From an uncultured Lacibacter sp. (lineage in GTDB: Bacteria > Bacteroidota > Bacteroidia > Chitinophagales > Chitinophagaceae), in NCBI RefSeq assembly GCF_946479605.1, contig NZ_CAMLGT010000123.1:1-10929 (forward strand): a DNA stretch of 10,929 nucleotides, in the 5' to 3' direction. The notes under the pieces are model-generated. The model was not told the DNA's origin. It saw nothing but the letters and a program-made list of their open reading frames with translations, and searched no databases. Below are positions 1-5,742 of this stretch, piece by piece. Made by a program: the position numbers and the translations under genes. Numbering within the stretch: position 1 is the stretch's first letter; the number at the start of each line of letters is the position of its first letter.

Positions 1-263
1 GGAATTTAAAACGTAGTGGTAAGCTTGATCATTTAGCCGGATTGATCATTGGGGGTTTTAAAATTAAACCCAGTGACGATCCTGCTGAAGAATTTGGCAA
101 AACCCTGTACGAAATTGTGATGGAAAAAATACCTGATTGCAGTTATCCCGTTTGTTTTGATTTTCCGGTTGGTCATCAGAAAAACAATTTCGCACTCAAA
201 TGCGGGGTGAAACATAAATTGCAGGTTACAACTAACGGAACAACCTTAACCGAAGTACGATGA
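1..263 (+). CDS. LD-carboxypeptidase (S66 family) paralogue, C-terminal fragment
   Basis: This is the last 86 codons of a gene cut by the left window edge; the reading frame enters at base 3 and ends at TGA 261-263. The fragment aligns without difficulty to the C-terminus of the next gene: both contain KRSGKL-HLAGLIIGGF and a CFDFPV-H block, and about half of the roughly 80 comparable residues are identical by eye. In family S66 the His of the CFDFPV-H block belongs to the Ser-Glu-His triad, and it is kept here, so this copy is probably active. The nucleophile and the Glu lie outside the window. S66 enzymes remove the terminal D-alanine from murein tetrapeptides in peptidoglycan recycling. 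The stop overlaps the next start (ATGA, 260-263), so the two are probably translationally coupled. An ATG at 42 gives a shorter reading frame but falls inside the conserved domain and is not the true start. Confidence 0.85.
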   Translation, partial: NLKRSGKLDHLAGLIIGGFKIKPSDDPAEEFGKTLYEIVMEKIPDCSYPVCFDFPVGHQKNNFALKCGVKHKLQVTTNGTTLTEVR

Positions 264-1168
264 AGATTCCTCCTTATTTACAAAAAGGCGATACGATTGC
301 CATAACCTGTCCTGCCGGTTATATGCCACTCGAAAAAGCACAAACCTGTATTACTGTTTTGCAGCAATGGGGCTATGATGTGCTTGTGGGTAAAACACTG
401 GGCAGTAAATCCAAAACTTACTTCAGTGGAACAGATGAAGAACGGCTCAACGAATTACAGGCCATGCTTGATGCACCGGAAGTAAAAGCAATACTTTGCG
501 GACGTGGTGGCTATGGTGTCGGACGTATTATTGACCAGCTGGATTTTACTGCGTTCAAAAAAAATCCGAAATGGATCATTGGGTTCAGTGACATCACTGT
601 ATTGCATGCACACATTAACCGCAATTGTAAAATTGCCACACTTCATTCGCCTATGGCCGGTGCATTTAACGGTGGTGGCTATAAAAACAAATATGTACAA
701 TCCATCAAAGCTGCATTAGAAGGTGTAAAAGCCAATTACAGTTGTAAAGCACACAAGCTGAATCATACAGGCACAACCACTGCAGAACTTGTTGGCGGAA
801 ATCTCGCATTAATAGCACACCTCATCGGTACAAAAAGTGAATACCAAACAAAAGGAAAAATTTTATTTCTTGAAGATGTTGGTGAACAGCACTATAATAT
901 TGACCGTATGCTGCACCAGATGAAACGCAGTGGTAAACTTACTCATCTTGCCGGGCTCATCATTGGCGGATTTACTGATATGCAAAACACCGAACGGCCT
1001 TTCGGTAAGAAAGTGCATGATATTATACATGATCTCATCAACGAATACAATTATCCCATCTGCTTTGACTTTCCCGTGAGCCATGCAAAAGAAAACTATG
1101 CGTTAAAAGTTGGTGCCACCTATCAATTGAGTGTAACAAAAAAAGGCACTCAACTGTCAGAACGTTAA
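260..1168 (+). CDS. LD-carboxypeptidase, peptidase family S66 (murein tetrapeptide carboxypeptidase)
   Basis: This 302-residue protein has the usual length for LdcA-type S66 serine peptidases, which cut the L,D bond to the terminal D-Ala of murein tetrapeptides during cell-wall recycling. The N-terminus (KIPPYLQKGDTIAITCPAG) is the family's opening strand. The triad can be placed by motif: Ser110 in WIIGFSDIT, Glu205 in LFLEDVGE, and His275 in FPVSHAKEN. A CGRGGYG loop at about 80-86 precedes the nucleophile. No signal peptide or membrane segment is visible, so it is probably cytoplasmic. The ATG overlaps the stop of an upstream paralogue, which fixes the start and points to coupled translation. 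The family also includes MccF-like enzymes that destroy microcin C-type peptides; the motifs alone do not exclude that, but murein recycling is the default. No terminator hairpin is seen after the stop. Confidence 0.92.
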   Translation: MKIPPYLQKGDTIAITCPAGYMPLEKAQTCITVLQQWGYDVLVGKTLGSKSKTYFSGTDEERLNELQAMLDAPEVKAILCGRGGYGVGRIIDQLDFTAFKKNPKWIIGFSDITVLHAHINRNCKIATLHSPMAGAFNGGGYKNKYVQSIKAALEGVKANYSCKAHKLNHTGTTTAELVGGNLALIAHLIGTKSEYQTKGKILFLEDVGEQHYNIDRMLHQMKRSGKLTHLAGLIIGGFTDMQNTERPFGKKVHDIIHDLINEYNYPICFDFPVSHAKENYALKVGATYQLSVTKKGTQLSER

Positions 1169-1232
1169 TAGAGGAATACCCATACACGTTTCATAACAGC
1201 TTCTGCATCAGTGGGAGAAATTCTTGTTTTGG

Positions 1233-1292
1233 GTCAGTTTTCCGTCAGTTTGTCCCCTGACAATGGTCAGATTAAGCTGTGACACCAGTCAC
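1233..1292 (+). promoter_or_regulatory. Phased GTCAG repeat array with two palindromes, candidate operator of the yceI-barrel genes
   Basis: GTCAGTTT occurs at 1233-1240 and again at 1244-1251, exactly 11 bp apart. Two perfect inverted repeats of the same 5-4-5 design follow: CTGAC-AATG-GTCAG (1257-1270) and GTGAC-ACCA-GTCAC (1279-1292), with centres 22 bp apart. The right-hand half-sites therefore begin at 1233, 1244, 1266 and 1288, all multiples of one 11-bp helical turn. Seven-base direct repeats with 4-bp spacers are the geometry known for OmpR/PhoB-type response regulators. The array ends about 22 bp before the candidate -33 element, a usual activator position. The regulator is not identifiable from the window. 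Confidence 0.5.
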
Positions 1293-1314
1293 TCAAAACA
1301 CTGCATTAGATCAT

Positions 1315-1344
1315 TTTGCAGCCAGCCCTCCCGTGCAATATTTG
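1315..1344 (+). promoter_or_regulatory. Candidate Bacteroidota promoter for the first yceI gene
   Basis: TTTG at 1315-1318 is followed after 18 bp by AATATTTG at 1337-1344, which differs from the Bacteroidota -7 consensus TAnnTTTG at one base. Transcription would begin near 1350, giving a leader of about 30 nt to ATG 1384. Spacing is about 1 bp short of the usual 19-20, so this is a moderate match. Confidence 0.4.
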
Positions 1345-1383
1345 TGCTGTCAATTTAACAACGTCAATTTAAAAACAACGGTT

Positions 1384-1956
1384 ATGATACGCCAATCAAT
1401 TCTTCTGTTAGTCGCCACTTTTTTCCTGGCAAGTGCTGCAATTGCGCAAACTAAATACAGCACCAAATCTTTTCAGTTAACAATAAACGGCACATCGAAT
1501 GTTCACGACTGGAGCACAAAAGCTACCAACGTAGTAGTGAACAGTGATTTTGCTTCTGCTTTTGACAAGATCAATTCAGCCACTGTAAAAGTTCAAACAA
1601 AATCTTTGAAGAGCACCAAAAACTCTGATCTGATGGATGAACGGACACACAGCACACTGAAAGCTGACAAATTTCCTGAAATCAGTTTCGTATTTGTAAA
1701 AGTGCTGAGTACTCAGCAAAGCGGTGCAGAAACTGTTATGAACGTAAACGGTAACCTTACCATTGCAGGTGTAACTAAACCTACTGATCTTACCTTACGT
1801 ATTAAAACATTAGCAAACGGTGATGTGGAAGTGAAAGGAACAAGAAAAATCCTAATGAGCAACCACGGTATTAAACCTCCAAGCTTTATGCTGGGCGCTA
1901 TGAAAGTGGGCGATGAAGTAACACTTACTTACGATGTAATTCTTAAAAAAGCTTAA
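1384..1956 (+). CDS. Exported YceI-like domain protein (copy 1)
   Basis: The 190-residue product is a YceI-family protein: a secreted lipocalin-like beta-barrel whose characterised members bind polyisoprenoid or other long lipophilic ligands in the periplasm. Residues 1-21 form a signal peptide with cleavage expected at AIA|Q. The domain fills the rest, with family-like blocks GTSNVHDWSTKA (about 36-47), ERTHSTLKADKFPEISF (86-102), GNLTIAGVTKP (123-133) and RKILMSNHGIKPPSF (154-168). The reading frame is open upstream to ATG 1279, but ATG 1384 is chosen because it opens the signal peptide directly and lies after the candidate promoter and palindromes. A barrel gene follows after 42 nt without an intervening terminator, so co-transcription is likely. 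The true ligand cannot be read from the sequence; functions suggested for the family include isoprenoid binding, stress response and electron-transfer support. Confidence 0.88.
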   Translation: MIRQSILLLVATFFLASAAIAQTKYSTKSFQLTINGTSNVHDWSTKATNVVVNSDFASAFDKINSATVKVQTKSLKSTKNSDLMDERTHSTLKADKFPEISFVFVKVLSTQQSGAETVMNVNGNLTIAGVTKPTDLTLRIKTLANGDVEVKGTRKILMSNHGIKPPSFMLGAMKVGDEVTLTYDVILKKA

Positions 1957-1998
1957 TAAACATTCATTCAATTCTTTAACTTAATTAAAACAAAGTAT

Positions 1999-3318
1999 AT
2001 GAAACCTCTCCTTACAAACTGTCTGAAAAAAGTAGCTGCTGTTGCACTTCTCCTGTCACCTTTAGCAATGCAGGCTCAACAGCCAAAAATTCAAAACTGG
2101 CGCCCTTATGATCAATCTGGTATCAATGTTTTTGAAGCGCCAAAAGACACTGTTAGTTCATTTGATGGATTGAAAGTACGTATCGGCGCAGGCTTTACAC
2201 AACAATTTCAATCGCTGAAACATTCTAATACAGCAGGAAGTCCTGCTTTATACCCCCGTTTGAAACCCGGTTTCAATCTGGCACAAGCTAACCTGAATAT
2301 TGATGTGCAACTGGCAGATGGTATTGCCCTTAACCTCGTAACTTATCTTTCTGCCCGTCACCACAACGAAGCATGGGTAAAAGGTGGTTACATCCAGTTC
2401 GATAAAGTTCCTTTCAAAGGAAAAGCATGGGATGAAATCTTCAAACTGGTTACGCTGAAAATCGGTCACTTCGGTATCAACTATGGCGACCAGGTGTTCC
2501 GTCGCTCAGATGGTGGTCAAACACTCTACAACCCCTTCATTGAAAACTATATCATGGATGCATTTGCAACAGAAGTTGGTGGTGAAGTGATTGTTCGTAA
2601 AAACGGATTACTTGGTTCAGTGAGTGTAACCAATGGTTTGATCAACGGTGGTACACAAGCTCCATTATTGCCGGGCAGCACTACTGCAACTTACAAACGC
2701 AACCCTTCTTTAGTTGGTAAACTTGCTTACGATAAACAAGTTACAAGCGATCTGCGTGTAAGAGTAGCAGGTTCTGTTTATCACAACAGCAGCTCTGGCC
2801 GCAGCACACTGTATGCAGGTGACCGCACCGGCAGCAACTACTGGTTTGCAATGGAAAGCGCTGCAGCAACTGCAAAGGACAACTTTACTTCAGGCCGCAT
2901 CAGTCCAAACTTTACAAACCAGATCACTGCTCTTCAATTCAACGGTTTGATCAAATTCCAGGGATTAGAACTGTTTGGTACTTATGAAAACGCAAAAGGC
3001 CGCACTATCAATGAAAAAGTAGCTGGTACTCCAAAACGTAAAGTTGACCAGTACGCAATTGATGCTGTTTACAGAATTGGTGCAAAAGAAAATGTGTTCT
3101 TGGGTGTTCGTTACAACCAGGTAAAAGGCCAACTGGTAAATACAACCAGCAAACAAACTGTTGACCGTGTAGCATTCGGTGCAGGCTGGTTCTTAACTAA
3201 AAACGTTCTTCTGAAAGGCGAATACGTTAATCAGAACTACAAAGGATATGCAACAGGAAATATACTCAACGGAGGCAACTTTAAAGGAGTGGTTGTTGAA
3301 GCAGTAGTAGGATTCTAA
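1999..3318 (+). CDS. Outer-membrane beta-barrel (porin-like) protein
   Basis: The 439-residue protein has a signal peptide at 1-26 (cleavage MQA|QQ) and then alternating hydrophobic/polar segments with many Gly, Asn, Tyr and Thr residues, ending in VVVEAVVGF. A C-terminal Phe after a last amphipathic strand is the usual recognition signal for outer-membrane barrel assembly. The length would suit a barrel of roughly 14-18 strands. A conspicuous block with GHFGINYGDQVFRRSDGG and YNPFIENYIMDAF (about 156-189) looks conserved rather than strand-like, and may form a pore constriction or ligand loop; this is inference. Similarity in style to OprO/OprP-type porins is possible but I cannot name the subfamily. 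It sits 42 nt behind a YceI gene and is followed by a strong terminator, so the two probably form one transcription unit. Confidence 0.8.
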   Translation: MKPLLTNCLKKVAAVALLLSPLAMQAQQPKIQNWRPYDQSGINVFEAPKDTVSSFDGLKVRIGAGFTQQFQSLKHSNTAGSPALYPRLKPGFNLAQANLNIDVQLADGIALNLVTYLSARHHNEAWVKGGYIQFDKVPFKGKAWDEIFKLVTLKIGHFGINYGDQVFRRSDGGQTLYNPFIENYIMDAFATEVGGEVIVRKNGLLGSVSVTNGLINGGTQAPLLPGSTTATYKRNPSLVGKLAYDKQVTSDLRVRVAGSVYHNSSSGRSTLYAGDRTGSNYWFAMESAAATAKDNFTSGRISPNFTNQITALQFNGLIKFQGLELFGTYENAKGRTINEKVAGTPKRKVDQYAIDAVYRIGAKENVFLGVRYNQVKGQLVNTTSKQTVDRVAFGAGWFLTKNVLLKGEYVNQNYKGYATGNILNGGNFKGVVVEAVVGF

Positions 3319-3328
3319 TTGCACACTT

Positions 3329-3370
3329 AACAAAGCCCTGTTGAACAAACGGGGCTTTGTTCTTTTTTTT
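3329..3370 (+). terminator. Strong intrinsic terminator after the barrel gene
   Basis: AACAAAGCCC (3329-3338) pairs perfectly with GGGCTTTGTT (3352-3361) across a 13-nt loop, followed by C and eight T (3363-3370). It starts 10 nt after the barrel stop codon. The next ATG is only 8 nt past the T-tract, so it also separates the second yceI gene from the barrel transcript. Confidence 0.9.
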
Positions 3371-3378
3371 AACCAACC

Positions 3379-3984
3379 ATGTTACGTCTGCTGTTCATAC
3401 TATTCTCTCTCTTCATGCTGTCTGCCGACAGAATGGCCCCCATCAGACTGGCTTACCAGATTGATGAAAACAGCCAGCTCTTTCTACTCGGCTCTACTAA
3501 CGTGAACAATTTTAAATGCGATTGCAAAGACAAATTTCAACCTGCCATTCTTGAAGGAGATATCAACCCCGGCACCCGCCTCATCCGTTTTAATAATGCC
3601 AAACTCCGCATTAAAACCAAATTACTGAGCTGCAGAAACAACGTTATGAACAGGGATATGCATAAAGCATTGAAAGCAGAAGAGTTCCCTTACATTTCTG
3701 TTGACCTGGTTACTGCACAGCCCTTGCATAACGAAAAAGAAATGCAAGCAGGTAAAGTGTACACTTACAATGTAACCACTGTTATCCATATTGCAGGCAT
3801 TAGCAAAACCCAGATTATGCAGGTAAAACTCTTACGCAGCAAAGACAATCTTTACCGCCTTACTGCCAGCAAAGATATTCTTATGAGCGATTATGAGATC
3901 CGTCCACGCACTCCCTTCAACATCATCAAAATTGATGATACTATTACCATTCACTTTGAATTGATGGTAAACACAGGCAAATAA
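3379..3984 (+). CDS. Exported YceI-like domain protein (copy 2, divergent, Cys-containing)
   Basis: A 201-residue protein with a short hydrophobic N-terminus (about 1-17, LLFILFSLFML) that should act as a signal peptide, although no clean AxA site is seen. The rest follows the YceI layout of copy 1: GSTNVNNFKCDCKDKF (38-53) replaces GTSNVHDWSTKA, MHKALKAEEFPYISVDL (94-110) replaces the THSTLKADKFP block, and KDILMSDYEIRPRTPF (165-180) matches KILMSNHGIKPPSF. Overall the two are clearly related but well diverged. Copy 2 has Cys47, Cys49 and Cys85, which copy 1 lacks; a CxC pair near the barrel mouth could form a disulfide or bind metal. ATG 3379 lies 8 nt after the terminator T-tract, leaving no room for a normal promoter and leader, so expression probably depends on read-through or a promoter inside the barrel gene. 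The gene converges on a hydrolase gene 22 nt away. Confidence 0.82.
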   Translation: MLRLLFILFSLFMLSADRMAPIRLAYQIDENSQLFLLGSTNVNNFKCDCKDKFQPAILEGDINPGTRLIRFNNAKLRIKTKLLSCRNNVMNRDMHKALKAEEFPYISVDLVTAQPLHNEKEMQAGKVYTYNVTTVIHIAGISKTQIMQVKLLRSKDNLYRLTASKDILMSDYEIRPRTPFNIIKIDDTITIHFELMVNTGK

Positions 3985-3995
3985 TTTTTTCTTTT

Positions 3996-4014
3996 TGCAA
4001 TACAATCTATTGCA
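3996..4014. repeat. Small inverted repeat between convergent genes
   Basis: TGCAATA (3996-4002) and TATTGCA (4008-4014) form a perfect 7-bp stem with a 5-nt loop, overlapping the TAG stop of the (-) hydrolase. A T-rich run lies before it on (+), so neither strand has the hairpin-then-U-tract order of an intrinsic terminator. It may be a weak convergent end or chance. Confidence 0.35.
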
Positions 4015-4825
4015 GCAAACTATCCAGTTTGTTTTTGAAAACATCAAATGTGTACAAGTCATTATGACTTCCCTCTTCAATCGTAATAAACTCGTCTTCC
4101 TTTTTTAATAATGGCTTTAACCTACTGCTGTGGCTATATGGAATAACCGCATCATCGGTACCATGAAAAACAGTAACCGGTTCGTTTACTGCTTGCAGAT
4201 ATTCGAAAAGAGGAAACTGGTAACGCACCAGCATGCGAACAGGATAAATGGGAAAATGTTTTGCCGCTAATGCAGGAAAGCTATAATACGGCGTTTCCAG
4301 TATCAAGCGCTTACACACATTACCTGCTGCAAGTTGTGTGGCCACGCATGTACCAAGTGAGCGACCATAAATAACAATACTATCGGCACTAAACTTTTTT
4401 CCAGCAAGCTTATACAACACATCTGCATCGTTATACAAACGCTCTTCACTGAAATTGCCGGTACTTTTTCCAAAACCGGGATAATCAGGCATCCACACTT
4501 CATAGCCGTGTTTTGTAAAGAAAGAAGAAGCCGAAGCATACCGGTTGATGTTTTCTCTGTTGCCATGGAAATACAGTACAATTCCTTTTTTTGATGCAGT
4601 GTCAGCAGGATAAAACTTTACAAAGTTGAGTACCGATGAAGCGTCTACCTGTACATTCTCTTCTTTATGCGGTTGATTGAATTGAAATGCATCACCCGGC
4701 CTTATCTGTTTGGGATGGAAGAATATCTTTTCCTGTAAAAACCATAAGGCCAATCCGCCAAGGATGTAAACAACCACAGCAATCTTTAATCCGTTTATTA
4801 TTCTTCGTTTTGTTTTGAACTCCAT
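4007..4825 (-). CDS. Membrane-anchored alpha/beta hydrolase (copy A)
   Basis: A 272-residue serine hydrolase. An N-terminal membrane segment lies at about 13-30, followed by the FLQEKIFFHP linker seen in Bem46/ABHD13-like hydrolases. The core fold shows YFHGN (85-89, oxyanion loop), DYPGFGKS (114-121), nucleophile elbow GRSLG with Ser156, acid candidates in HGTDD (Asp224 or Asp225) and His254 in EEGSHND. The catalytic part probably faces the periplasm, as positive charges precede the helix (FKTKRR), but this is inferred. It starts at ATG 4825, two bases after the stop of copy B, so both are one operon transcribed right to left. The paralogues share PYYSF after strand 6, FGKS and the membrane linker, which indicates tandem duplication. 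The substrate is unknown; esterase, lipase or peptidase activity is possible. Confidence 0.88.
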   Translation of the reverse strand: MEFKTKRRIINGLKIAVVVYILGGLALWFLQEKIFFHPKQIRPGDAFQFNQPHKEENVQVDASSVLNFVKFYPADTASKKGIVLYFHGNRENINRYASASSFFTKHGYEVWMPDYPGFGKSTGNFSEERLYNDADVLYKLAGKKFSADSIVIYGRSLGTCVATQLAAGNVCKRLILETPYYSFPALAAKHFPIYPVRMLVRYQFPLFEYLQAVNEPVTVFHGTDDAVIPYSHSSRLKPLLKKEDEFITIEEGSHNDLYTFDVFKNKLDSLLQ

Positions 4826-4827
4826 AC

Positions 4828-5616
4828 TTATACTTTCAGTATATCACGTATAAAATTATGATACTCGGGGAAAGAAGGAAGATTATTATGTCCACCGCCG
4901 TGTATACGTATGAGTGTAATACGTGCCGGATTGATGGCCTGTAAACGTTGGCTATGTGCAAGCGGTATCAATTTATCCTTTGTACCGTGTATAATGTATG
5001 TATGGCATTTTACATTTCGTATCCAATTATCTGTGCGCAAATGATAACGTAGTACAAATCTTATTGGCAAAAAAGGAAGAAAACGCTCCACTACTTTACG
5101 AAAACTGTAATAAGGCGCATCAAGAATCAAATACCGTGGATGATTATCGGCCGCCAGCTTACTGGCAAAACCACTGCCCATGCTTCGGCCATACACCAAT
5201 ATATGATCTTCAGGAAACTGAATGCACAACTGATCGTACACAAACTGCATATCGTTAAGCATGGCCTGCTCACTACGTTTACCCACACTTTTGCCAAAGC
5301 CCCTGTAATCAACCAGCACCACATCGTACCCAAACCGGAAAAAATCACGGGCATATTTGCCCCAGCCTTTTATACTGCGGGTGTTACCATGAAAATAAAG
5401 AATTAAGCCATGCGGCTTTTTTACATGGAAGTGGATGCCACTGATGCGCACACCGGGTTCCGGTTCAAAACTCACCTCTTTAAATGGTGCATCATACTTA
5501 AACTCAAAATCAGCAGCGAGTTTTTCCGGCTTAAAAATAAATTTCTCCTGGATGAAATAAGCTATCACCATTAACAGGACATAACCGATAATGATATAGA
5601 GAATGGTTGGAGACAA
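4828..5616 (-). CDS. Membrane-anchored alpha/beta hydrolase (copy B)
   Basis: A 262-residue serine hydrolase and paralogue of the gene just downstream. Residues 4-22 form a membrane helix, followed by FIQEKFIFKPEKL. The catalytic motifs are YFHGN (74-78), DYRGFGKS (103-110), elbow GRSMG with Ser145, HGTKD with Asp214 and GGGHNN with His243, so the triad is complete. The start is TTG at 5616-5614: no ATG exists between the in-frame TAA upstream and Met16, and beginning at Met16 would cut the membrane anchor in half. A TTG start and no visible Shine-Dalgarno suggest modest translation. A 15-bp palindrome lies 33 bp upstream. Substrate and pathway are unknown. Families with this design include Bem46/ABHD13-type hydrolases of unsettled function. 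Confidence 0.87.
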   Translation of the reverse strand: MSPTILYIIIGYVLLMVIAYFIQEKFIFKPEKLAADFEFKYDAPFKEVSFEPEPGVRISGIHFHVKKPHGLILYFHGNTRSIKGWGKYARDFFRFGYDVVLVDYRGFGKSVGKRSEQAMLNDMQFVYDQLCIQFPEDHILVYGRSMGSGFASKLAADNHPRYLILDAPYYSFRKVVERFLPFLPIRFVLRYHLRTDNWIRNVKCHTYIIHGTKDKLIPLAHSQRLQAINPARITLIRIHGGGHNNLPSFPEYHNFIRDILKV

Positions 5617-5648
5617 GAAGGTTTGCGGTTTATTGTTTTTTGTTTGAA

Positions 5649-5663
5649 GATGGTATTACCATC
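5649..5663. promoter_or_regulatory. 15-bp perfect palindrome upstream of the hydrolase operon
   Basis: GATGGTA-T-TACCATC is a 7-1-7 perfect dyad in the 126-bp gap between the kup stop and the hydrolase TTG start. On (-) a weak promoter-like pair lies just upstream: TTCG, 19 bp, TAATTTCA (5679-5686), two mismatches from TAnnTTTG. The dyad would fall near the start of that transcript, where a repressor could act. As RNA it could form only a short 5-bp hairpin. Confidence 0.4.
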
Positions 5664-5742
5664 GCTTCACCACTAATCTGAAATTAATGAGAATTTTTGC
5701 ATTCACGAACTATAAACCAAAAACCACAAGTGATTAACCGGT

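Noticed and set aside
1279..1383. In-frame extension of the first yceI gene to an upstream ATG at 1279
   Set aside because: It would put 35 non-signal residues before a clear signal peptide and would translate through the palindromes and candidate promoter.
3985..4020. Bidirectional terminator between the convergent yceI copy 2 and hydrolase A
   Set aside because: The hairpin is short and AT-rich, and the T-run precedes it on (+), with A-rich sequence after it on (-), so neither strand has the required order.
5711..5742. Terminator after kup (CACTTGTG then T-rich on the minus strand)
   Set aside because: Only a 3-bp stem can form before the T-rich run; this is not a credible intrinsic terminator.
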